Source: an uncultured Campylobacter sp.
GTDB lineage: Bacteria; Campylobacterota; Campylobacteria; Campylobacterales; Campylobacteraceae
Assembly: GCF_938030145.1 (NCBI RefSeq)
Contig: NZ_CALHGM010000018.1
Span: 1-60,113, forward strand
Length of the DNA stretch: 60,113 bases
Direction of reading: 5' to 3'
Shown here: piece after piece, positions 51,169 to 58,350 of the stretch
Layout: each line of letters opens with the position of its first letter
Numbering within the stretch: the stretch's first letter is position 1
Notes under the pieces: generated by a model
Seen by the model: the letters and a program-made list of their open reading frames with translations, nothing else
Database searches by the model: none
What the model was told of the DNA's origin: nothing
Position numbers and translations under genes: made by a program

Positions 51169-52532
51169 GTCGCAAGTCCTAAAAAGCTAAAAAACCCCAC
51201 GATGTCCGTCACCGTAGTAAGCAGCACGGAGCTACCGACGGCGGGATCGATATTTAATTTTTTAAGCGTGATCGGAATGACGGCGCCGAAAAGCCCCGCT
51301 AGCGTTAAATTTAGCACCATCGACATCGCAATCACCAGCCCCAAAAGCTTAATGCCGAACCAAAAATACGCCACCAGCCCCATTAGCGTGGCAAAAATTA
51401 GACCATTTATGAAAGCGATCGTGATCTCGCGAAAGAGAACCTGCTTTTTGTCTTTAAATGCTATCTCGCCCAAGGCTAGGCGGCGCACGGTTACGGTAAG
51501 CGCCTGCGTGCCGGTATTGCCGCCCATGGAGGCAACTATCGGCATAAGCACGGCAAGTGCGACCAGCTTTTCGATAGTGGCGTCAAAAAGTCCGATGATC
51601 GTGGAGCTTACGATCGCCGTGCATAAATTTACCGCTAGCCACACAGCGCGCGCGCGACCCGCCTTAAAGATCGTAGTCTCGTCGTCTTCGGCTTCGTCAT
51701 CGACGCCCGCGAGGTTGTAAATTTGCTCAGTAGCGCGCTCCTGGATGAGATCGTGGATATCATCGGCGGTGATACGCCCGATAAGCACGCCGTTAGCATC
51801 GACAACGGGGATGACGTTAAGATCGAATTCTTCAAAGTCCTTGATCACATCGTCGATCTTATCGGTATCGGTGGCGAAGTGGATTTTATTTTCGGCGCCG
51901 AATTTTCGTGAAATTTGCTCCAGCGTGAGCGAAAAATCATATAAAATCAGATCGGACGTCGAAAAGGTAGTAAGCAGATGCCCCTTTTTATCGAGCACGA
52001 AGAGCTGAAAGACATTCTCGATCTCATCCTTTTCGCGCATAACGCGTAGCATCTCGACCGCCTGCCCCAGGGTCTGATCCTGCCTCGCGCTAAAGACCTC
52101 GGTCTGCATATACGCGCCCGCCTCATCTTCGCTATATTTGGAGATAGTAAGAATATCGTGACGATCGTCCTCGTCAAGCCCATAGAAAATCTGCTCGGCC
52201 TTGTCCTCGTCGATTTCGCCGATGTTTTGCAAAAGCTCTGCCTGATCGTCGCTTTCGAGCTCCTCGATCGCTTTGACGATCTTTTCGTGAGGCAGAGTTT
52301 CGATGACATCTTCGAGCATATGCTCGGGCATCTCAAGCGCAGCATCGGCAAGATCCTCAGGATCTAGCTTTTTTAAGAATTCTACGTATTTTTCTTCGTC
52401 GTGCTTTTTTAGAGTTTTTAAATGCTCCGTAAGATCGGCGGCACTCAGCTCATGCTCAAGCGTATCGTCCAAGTGCGCATCAAGAAGCGCTTTGGCTTCC
52501 TCGACGTCGTCCAGCTGCTCTTTATTTTCCAT
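51153..52532 (-). CDS. mgtE: magnesium transporter MgtE
   Basis: A 459-residue Mg2+ channel/transporter. The architecture is complete: an acidic N domain (about residues 20-125), two CBS domains (about 130-260) and a five-helix membrane domain (about 285-459). The membrane domain contains MPIVASMGGNTGTQALTV, the ion-pathway signature, and AVGSSVLLTTVTDIVGF near the C-terminus. CBS and N domains gate the channel by cytosolic Mg2+. It lies 8 bp after the M23 peptidase gene. Confidence 0.96.
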   Translation of the reverse strand: MENKEQLDDVEEAKALLDAHLDDTLEHELSAADLTEHLKTLKKHDEEKYVEFLKKLDPEDLADAALEMPEHMLEDVIETLPHEKIVKAIEELESDDQAELLQNIGEIDEDKAEQIFYGLDEDDRHDILTISKYSEDEAGAYMQTEVFSARQDQTLGQAVEMLRVMREKDEIENVFQLFVLDKKGHLLTTFSTSDLILYDFSLTLEQISRKFGAENKIHFATDTDKIDDVIKDFEEFDLNVIPVVDANGVLIGRITADDIHDLIQERATEQIYNLAGVDDEAEDDETTIFKAGRARAVWLAVNLCTAIVSSTIIGLFDATIEKLVALAVLMPIVASMGGNTGTQALTVTVRRLALGEIAFKDKKQVLFREITIAFINGLIFATLMGLVAYFWFGIKLLGLVIAMSMVLNLTLAGLFGAVIPITLKKLNIDPAVGSSVLLTTVTDIVGFFSFLGLATWILL

Positions 52533-52540
52533 TTTCAGCC

Positions 52541-53710
52541 TTAATTTATCGTGATAAGCGACTCGTAGTTTTCAAATTTAGCAGGGTTTTTCGAGCCGTC
52601 TTTAGCCGCAGCCATTCTGGCGTCCATATCTTTGACGAGAGCTTTAAATTTAAGCTCTTCGGCGCTTATGACGTTAGTTTTTTCAATCTTGACTACCTTG
52701 AGCGGATCTATAGCCTGCTTATTTTTATAAAGTCCGAAGTGCAGATGCGGTCCCGAACTAAGCCCGGTCGAGCCTACGTAGGCGATTAACTGACCTTGCT
52801 TGACACTAACGCCTGCTTTTGTGCCGCTAGCAAAGCCGCTAAGATGCGCATAAAGCGTGCTGATACCGCCGCCGTGGTTGATCTCTACGGTGTTGCCGTA
52901 GCCGTTTTTACGCCCTACGAAGCTAATCTTACCCGCTCCTGCTGCATTTACCCTAGTGCCTTTGGGAGCTGCATAATCCACGCCCAAATGCGCACGATAT
53001 CGCTTTAAAATCGGATGAAATCTTTTAGGGGTAAAATAGGATGAAATTCTAGTATAAACAAGCGGCGTGATAAGTAGAAAAGATTCGACCTTTTTACCGC
53101 TTCGATCGTAGTATTTATCATCGAAAAAATATAGCGATTTGGGCTTTTTATTTTCCTCGATCATTCCTGCGGTGATATTTACTCCGCCAAAAGGCTTGCC
53201 AAGGCGCGTTTTTTGCTCATACAAGATCACAAGCCGATCGCCCTTTTGCAGCTTTTTAAAATTTACCTCATTTTTAAAAACAAGCATAAACTCATTCGCT
53301 AAAGCCGCATTGCCCGTAGCTTTGATGATGTCTTGATAGGGCGAGCTTTCGATCTGAATTCCTAAAGAGTAGCTGTTTTCCTCATAAACTATCGGAGTAT
53401 AAACGAATCTAAAAGTGCCGAATTTATCGCGGTAAATGTGGATCTGAAGCTCCTCACTGACGGGGATTAACAGCTGGGAGACGCGACCTGCTGGATCACG
53501 CAAAATTTGACACTCCACGCCCGCTCGCACCTCAGCGGCAAGCTCTTGGTCTTCTTTATCCAGGTCGTAATATACAGATGCGGGGATGCCCGCGGTTTCC
53601 ATAAATTGCAGCAGACTCACGCCATCTGGCCAGGCAAACTTCTCTACGCTGGGGTTATTCGCAAAAACTACGCCTATCCACAGAAAAAGCAATATAAAAA
53701 TTCTAGTCAT
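52541..53710 (-). CDS. M23-family peptidoglycan endopeptidase
   Basis: A 389-residue exported LytM/M23 zinc peptidase. A signal peptide (about residues 1-17) is followed by a long N-terminal regulatory region. The catalytic domain has HLGVDYAAPKG (His241, Asp245), YAHL (His289) and GPHLHFGLY (His322/His324), the full zinc and catalytic set. It cleaves peptide cross-links in the periplasm by family. It corresponds in position to C. jejuni Cj1215 beside the PGBA_N-type and glcD genes, and may affect cell shape. Confidence 0.92.
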   Translation of the reverse strand: MTRIFILLFLWIGVVFANNPSVEKFAWPDGVSLLQFMETAGIPASVYYDLDKEDQELAAEVRAGVECQILRDPAGRVSQLLIPVSEELQIHIYRDKFGTFRFVYTPIVYEENSYSLGIQIESSPYQDIIKATGNAALANEFMLVFKNEVNFKKLQKGDRLVILYEQKTRLGKPFGGVNITAGMIEENKKPKSLYFFDDKYYDRSGKKVESFLLITPLVYTRISSYFTPKRFHPILKRYRAHLGVDYAAPKGTRVNAAGAGKISFVGRKNGYGNTVEINHGGGISTLYAHLSGFASGTKAGVSVKQGQLIAYVGSTGLSSGPHLHFGLYKNKQAIDPLKVVKIEKTNVISAEELKFKALVKDMDARMAAAKDGSKNPAKFENYESLITIN

Positions 53711-53848
53711 ATAAAACCGCTTTGAAATATTATTTTAAGGCGGGATTGTAACGAAAAAACTCTTATATTTCGTAAATACCGCGGAATTTTATCGCTAATT
53801 TCAAAGTTTTATGTATAATTAGCCGAAATTTTATTCAGGAGTAGAATT

Positions 53849-54577
53849 TTGAAAAAAGCTTTACTTATTTTAGGTCTATTTTTAAGCGCGGCGATAGGGG
53901 CGGAATTTAACATGCCGCGATACGAAACCGCCCTACTTAGCGTAGCGGATGGTTCGGGCGAGATCACAGATAGCCCTACGATTGCCGTAGGTAGCAGCGG
54001 AGTGGTGATGCATAATTTCGGTAGCGGCGCAAGCTCCATCATCGCGCGTGCCGTCGTGACACAAAAAAGCGCAGGCAAGGCAAAGGTGCGATTTGAGGTC
54101 TTTGATATGTTAGCTCAAGAGGCACTGCCACTGCCTAAAATTTTACCCTCAAGCGGCGATAAAGTGATCTTAAATTTCCTCTATGACCGCGCCATAATCG
54201 TCGCGCCTAACGCTGAAATTTACGAGCAGGTTATCAAGGCTTTCCCTAATATAAATTTTATCCACCCAGATCTTGGCGGCGCCTATCTTAGCTACAACCA
54301 CAAGCCAAATCCCAGCCGAGACGATTTTCGTAAAATTTGCGCGCAAAACAGCGCCGGACTGATTTTTATCGCGATGGATAAACAAGGCGTATTTGCCGAC
54401 TGCGGCAGCTTCAAGCCTTTGCGCACGTTCGCTAGCGGCAGCGTGGCTTATTATCAGCTGCCGTTTTACTCACGCGTGGGCGAGATAAAGACCGTCATTT
54501 GGGACTTTACTAACGGCCCGATCAGCGATTACGACAAGCACTACCGCTATTTGCTGGGCTTAGACGGCGATGAATAG
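53849..54577 (+). CDS. PGBA_N-type (plasminogen-binding N-terminal domain) exported protein
   Basis: A 242-residue exported protein with signal peptide (KKALLILGLFLSAAIGA). The N-terminal half carries a conserved beta-rich segment (DGSGEITDSPTIAVGSSGVV, about residues 33-52). The later YDRAIIVAPNAEIYEQV region is typical of proteins annotated with the Helicobacter PgbA/B N-terminal domain. Plasminogen binding is not implied by this domain alone. The start is TTG at 53849 behind AGGAG, as no ATG fits the signal peptide. It overlaps glcD by 8 bp, as with C. jejuni Cj1214c-Cj1213c. Confidence 0.8.
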   Translation: MKKALLILGLFLSAAIGAEFNMPRYETALLSVADGSGEITDSPTIAVGSSGVVMHNFGSGASSIIARAVVTQKSAGKAKVRFEVFDMLAQEALPLPKILPSSGDKVILNFLYDRAIIVAPNAEIYEQVIKAFPNINFIHPDLGGAYLSYNHKPNPSRDDFRKICAQNSAGLIFIAMDKQGVFADCGSFKPLRTFASGSVAYYQLPFYSRVGEIKTVIWDFTNGPISDYDKHYRYLLGLDGDE

Positions 54578-55952
54578 CGCTGCGCGAGCGTTTTTTACAA
54601 ATCTATTAGGCGCGGATAACGCCTATTTTGACGAGGCTCATCGCACGGCATACTGCTACGACGCGACGAAAAGACGCTGTCTGCCGGACGGCGTGCTTTT
54701 CCCGCGAAGTGAGGACGATGTCAGTCAAATTTTAAAATTCTGCAACGAAAATTTAATCCCCATAGTTCCAAGAGGCGCAGGTAGCGGCTTTACGGGCGGA
54801 TCTTTAGCCGCAAACGGCGGAGTGATTTTAGCATTTGAAAAACATATGAATAAAATTCTAGAAATCGACATGCAAAATCTACTCGCCGTAGTCCAACCCG
54901 GCTGCATAAATATCGATCTGCAAAAAGCAGCCGCAGCGCGCGGGCTTTTTTATCCGCCCGATCCCGCAAGCCAGGATTATTCCACGCTAGGAGGCAACGT
55001 CGCCGAAAACTCCGGTGGCATGCGCGCCGCAAAATACGGCATCACCAAAGACTACGTAATGGCACTGCGTGCGGTACTGCCTAATGGAGAGGTGATCCGA
55101 GCGGGCAAACGCACTATAAAAGATGTCGCAGGCTTCAACGTGGCAGGAATTTTAATCGCAAGCGAAGGCGCGCTTGCCATCATCACCGAAATCACGCTCA
55201 AACTAATCCCGATGCCAAAGCTTAAAAAGACCGCGATGGGCGTTTTTCCTAGCGTAGATGCAGCAATGAATGCCGTGTATAAGACAATGGCAGCCGGTAT
55301 CACGCCCGTGGCGATGGAATTTTTAGACGCGCTGTGCATAGCCGCGGTCGAGGAGAAATTTCATAAAGGCTTGCCGAAGGGCGCGGGCGCGATTTTGATC
55401 TGCGAAACAGACGGCAATTTAGAAGCAGTGCTTTTGGAGGAGCTCGCACTCATAAAAGAAATTTTCGTTCAAAACGGCGCGAGCGACTTTCGCATCGCAG
55501 AAAGCGAAGAAGAGCGTGCGGGCATTTGGTTTGCGAGACGCAACTGCTCGCAGGCGATCAATATCTACGGCACGCTTAAGCTAAATGAGGACATCACCGT
55601 CCCGCGCTCGCAGCTGCCCGAGCTACTGCGCCGTATCGCGCGCATCGGCGATAAATACGGCGTGCGCGTGCCCTGCTTCGGGCACACGGGCGATGGCAAC
55701 GTCCACACCAACGTCATGGTCGCCGACAAAAAGGACGAAGCTCAGGTGCGACGCGGACATGACGCAATCACCGAAATTTTCAAAGCTGCAGTTAATCTTG
55801 GCGGTACGCTCAGCGGCGAGCACGGCATCGGGCTAAGCAAAGCAGAATTTATGCCACTAGCTTTTAGCGCAGCAGAGATGGAGCTATTTCGCACAATCAA
55901 AAGGGCTTTCGATCCAAAAGGCATCTTAAATCCCGGAAAAATGGGGCTTTAA
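54570..55952 (+). CDS. glcD: FAD-linked glycolate/lactate oxidase subunit (GlcD)
   Basis: A 460-residue flavoprotein of the GlcD/D-lactate dehydrogenase family. The N-terminal PCMH FAD domain contains PRGAGSGFTGGSLAANGG (about residues 63-80) and GGNVAENSGGMRAAKYG. The C-terminal substrate domain contains PCFGHTGDGNVHTNVMV and GTLSGEHGIGLSKAEF. It oxidises D-2-hydroxy acids such as glycolate or D-lactate to feed the respiratory chain. Partner GlcE/GlcF genes are not adjacent, as in C. jejuni Cj1213c. Confidence 0.94.
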   Translation: MNSAARAFFTNLLGADNAYFDEAHRTAYCYDATKRRCLPDGVLFPRSEDDVSQILKFCNENLIPIVPRGAGSGFTGGSLAANGGVILAFEKHMNKILEIDMQNLLAVVQPGCINIDLQKAAAARGLFYPPDPASQDYSTLGGNVAENSGGMRAAKYGITKDYVMALRAVLPNGEVIRAGKRTIKDVAGFNVAGILIASEGALAIITEITLKLIPMPKLKKTAMGVFPSVDAAMNAVYKTMAAGITPVAMEFLDALCIAAVEEKFHKGLPKGAGAILICETDGNLEAVLLEELALIKEIFVQNGASDFRIAESEEERAGIWFARRNCSQAINIYGTLKLNEDITVPRSQLPELLRRIARIGDKYGVRVPCFGHTGDGNVHTNVMVADKKDEAQVRRGHDAITEIFKAAVNLGGTLSGEHGIGLSKAEFMPLAFSAAEMELFRTIKRAFDPKGILNPGKMGL

Positions 55953-56258
55953 ATTAGGACTGTCATCCAACTTCTACGGTGATTTGAAATCGATTTATTC
56001 CACTTATCTCATCTAAAATTTTACTTTCTTACAATATGCCTACTTAAAATTTATCTTGCTTACAATTTGGTTTATTTGTAAAGTTTTGTCAGAAGTCAAA
56101 GTGAGAAAAAATTTGAGATAGTCGCCCAAGGATAGGGATTGGGAGCAAATTTATTCAAAATCAAAGTGGCAAAATTCGATTTAAATTTTTTGACAAAAAC
56201 CTTACGAAATTTTACACCGCTTTTAACACCCGTTTAAATGGGCATTAAAAGCATTTTA
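55953..56258. other. 306-bp spacer with paired repeats, candidate prophage left end
   Basis: No gene. Two 21-bp near-repeats ending in CTTACAAT lie at 56015-56035 and 56046-56066 (18 of 21 positions equal). TCAAAGTGAGAAAA (56096-56109) and TCAAAGTGGCAAAA (56161-56174) form a second pair. Clustered direct repeats near a Mu-like left end could be transposase-binding sites. The exact terminus (TG dinucleotide and 5-bp duplication) cannot be fixed without the right end. Confidence 0.4.
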
Positions 56259-57332
56259 TCATTCCGCGCTCTCTGTGCCCTGCACTCTTTTGAGCGTGGC
56301 GATAAGATTATCTCTAAATTTATAAATATCTTCGAGCTTTTCGAGCGGATATCTAGTCTCTTGTTTTTCTATCTCGTGAATGCCAATATATTTCTTCGCC
56401 GTATTAAAGTGCAATCTAGCTATCCATTTGCGGTTATTGTCGTCAAAGAGTACTCCAAAATAGCTTTGAGTATCCCTTGCATAAATTTTATCAAGCTCCA
56501 CATATTCGCCCAGTATTGATTTGATGATAAAAAAGCCCTGCAGCTCATCTTGTGTAGTTACAATCTTGGCTTCATCATTACTACTTTCGTCATCCTCGTC
56601 CGTGATATTTGCCGTTAAGCCCGCACGTACAGAATTTATCTTTTTTGAGGCAAGATCGGTCACTATCTCACTCAGAGCGGTTTTTGTATAGCTCTTAAAG
56701 TCCTCTAGCACACTTCCGGTTATGCGCGTTCCTTGTGGAAGTATTCTGCAGGCAAACATTCTAGCCAAATCATCGCTAGGTTTAGCGGTTTCTTCCTCAA
56801 ATATCTTTTTTATCTCAAGTATGCGGCGCTGCTTATTCGCCATCTCCAGTATCGAGCTGATATTTAAATCGCTTTTTGTGAAACGTTCAAGGGCCTTTAC
56901 ATCACGTTTATTGAGGTCATCGAGATTTACGATAAGAAAGGGGCTATCGTCGAGCTTGTTTTCCTTGTTGATATCGGAGTAAAAGCGATACTCTACGCCG
57001 TTGGTCAGCAATGCAAATTTAGCGTCCGTAACGCCGAAATATCGATAGAGTTGGCTTGAATGATTGTCTAACACTTCGGTGTGCTTCTTGACCTCTACGA
57101 TGATGAGCGGCTTGCCATCATACATTATGGCGTAATCTACCTTTTCGCCCTTTTTTATGCCTACGTCCGCGGTAAATTCAGGCACTATGACGTTAGGGTC
57201 AAATATATCGTAGCCTAAAATTTGAAAAAACGGCATCACAAACGAGTGTTTCGTGGCCTCTTCGGTTTGCACGGAGTCCTTGATGCTCGATATTCGAGCA
57301 CCCAGGCGCTGTAAATCCTCATATAAATCCAT
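56259..57332 (-). CDS. orphan HsdR N-terminal-type nuclease-domain protein
   Basis: A 357-residue protein whose N-terminal part matches the HSDR_N/type I restriction R-subunit domain: VDYAIMYDGKPLIIVEVKKH (about residues 65-84) with Asp66, Glu80 and Lys82 as the PD-(D/E)xK set. The remainder contains an acidic linker (DEDDESSNDE) and a C-terminal domain with GVLFDDNNRKWIARLHFN. There is no helicase domain and no hsdM/hsdS nearby, so this is not a full restriction subunit. It lies next to the phage repressor on the same strand, suggesting phage cargo or a defence gene. Confidence 0.75.
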   Translation of the reverse strand: MDLYEDLQRLGARISSIKDSVQTEEATKHSFVMPFFQILGYDIFDPNVIVPEFTADVGIKKGEKVDYAIMYDGKPLIIVEVKKHTEVLDNHSSQLYRYFGVTDAKFALLTNGVEYRFYSDINKENKLDDSPFLIVNLDDLNKRDVKALERFTKSDLNISSILEMANKQRRILEIKKIFEEETAKPSDDLARMFACRILPQGTRITGSVLEDFKSYTKTALSEIVTDLASKKINSVRAGLTANITDEDDESSNDEAKIVTTQDELQGFFIIKSILGEYVELDKIYARDTQSYFGVLFDDNNRKWIARLHFNTAKKYIGIHEIEKQETRYPLEKLEDIYKFRDNLIATLKRVQGTESAE

Positions 57333-57355
57333 AAATTTATCCTTTTATATTGATT

Positions 57356-58084
57356 TCATATTACGCAACGTAGGACCTTGCCGACGATATATACTTGCAA
57401 ATCGCTATCCGGTCCTATCTCGTAGCTATCGTATTCTTTATTAACGCTTTTTATGTGCAGTACGCCGTCGGGGCTCTTTTGTAGCAGCTTCACCATAAAA
57501 TGGTCGCAGTAGTTGACGATATATAGCCCGTCTCCTTCAAATTTTGCCGTGACGTCCACAATCACCCAGCTATCGGGGTAAAGCATCGGCACCATGGAGT
57601 AGCCCTCTACCGGCATGCAGCGGATTCTATTTGTATTTTTAGGGCATACCTTAAAAAGCATCCGAGAGAAAGGCACCAATACATCGGTGTCGTAGATCTC
57701 TATGCCGTTTATATCGACGCTTTCGCCGGCGCCTACGGATGAGCTAAGCTTGCGGATAAAAATTTGGTCCGTCTCGGTTTCTTTAAGGTTTGAAGTTTTG
57801 GGGGACAAAATTTTTGTATTGAGGGACACTTCTTCTTTAAATTGGATGGTGGATAGAGGGACAGGTTGGGGGACACCTAGTTTTATTCCTTGCTGCGTTA
57901 GAGCATCAATATCTAAATTTAATCCTTTAGCGATTTTTTTTATAACATTGGTGGTTAAATTTTCATCGTTTGATTTTTCATATCTTTGTATCGTTTTATC
58001 GGATACTCCCGCTAAAGTTGCTAACTCTTGTTGAGTTAAATTTCTTTCTTCCCTAAAAAAGCGAATTTTTTGTCCTATTCCCAT
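57356..58084 (-). CDS. Mu-like phage repressor (HTH + S24 peptidase)
   Basis: A 242-residue CI/LexA-type repressor. The N-terminal helix-turn-helix spans about residues 16-36 (LTQQELATLAGVSDKTIQRYE). The C-terminal S24 domain has GYSMVPML with Ser163 and FMVKLL with Lys199 as catalytic dyad, and an Ala-Gly pair (119-120) in SVGAGES as probable self-cleavage site. It is transcribed away from the transposase, as the Mu c repressor is. RecA-stimulated self-cleavage would allow induction by DNA damage. Confidence 0.92.
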   Translation of the reverse strand: MGIGQKIRFFREERNLTQQELATLAGVSDKTIQRYEKSNDENLTTNVIKKIAKGLNLDIDALTQQGIKLGVPQPVPLSTIQFKEEVSLNTKILSPKTSNLKETETDQIFIRKLSSSVGAGESVDINGIEIYDTDVLVPFSRMLFKVCPKNTNRIRCMPVEGYSMVPMLYPDSWVIVDVTAKFEGDGLYIVNYCDHFMVKLLQKSPDGVLHIKSVNKEYDSYEIGPDSDLQVYIVGKVLRCVI

Positions 58085-58094
58085 ACTCTACCCC

Positions 58095-58123
58095 TTGACA
58101 AACAGACAAAATTGTCGTATAAT
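58095..58123 (+). promoter_or_regulatory. early lytic promoter with repressor operator
   Basis: TTGACA (58095-58100), exactly 17 bp, then TATAAT (58118-58123): a consensus sigma-70 promoter for the Ner-like and transposase genes. The spacer contains the dyad GACAAAATTGTC (58105-58116), and GTCG/CGAC arms flank the -10. The promoter overlaps the repressor gene's leader, so a repressor bound here could control both directions. Confidence 0.8.
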
Positions 58124-58166
58124 TTCGACATCGATACCAAAATTATATCAAAGGAAGCTTAAAGAA

Positions 58167-58349
58167 ATGATGGATTTAATCGGCAATGTTAAAAAAGGCG
58201 GCGTAGCTGAGCAGGTTCAGGTAAAGACCGGCAAAACGCTAAGAAGATTTTGCCGAGAAAATAAGTTAAGCTACGACAGCATTTTAAACGGATACTTCTC
58301 TAAAAAAGCCAAAAATACCTTCAAAAAACTAGGTGTGAAAGTAGCCTAA
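58167..58349 (+). CDS. small Ner/Cro-like DNA-binding protein
   Basis: A 60-residue basic protein. The start was set at ATG 58167 behind AAGGAAGCTTAAAGAA; the longer frame would begin upstream of the promoter's -10. LRRFCRENKLSYDSILNGYF is a plausible helix-turn-helix. Position between the repressor and the transposase, on the transposase strand, equals that of Mu ner, which shuts down early transcription. Assignment rests mainly on context. Confidence 0.65.
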   Translation: MMDLIGNVKKGGVAEQVQVKTGKTLRRFCRENKLSYDSILNGYFSKKAKNTFKKLGVKVA

Positions 58350-58350
58350 A

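Noticed and set aside
56238..56519. 93-codon + strand frame at the end of the HsdR_N-like gene
   Set aside because: It is antisense to a gene with intact nuclease motifs and has no supporting features.
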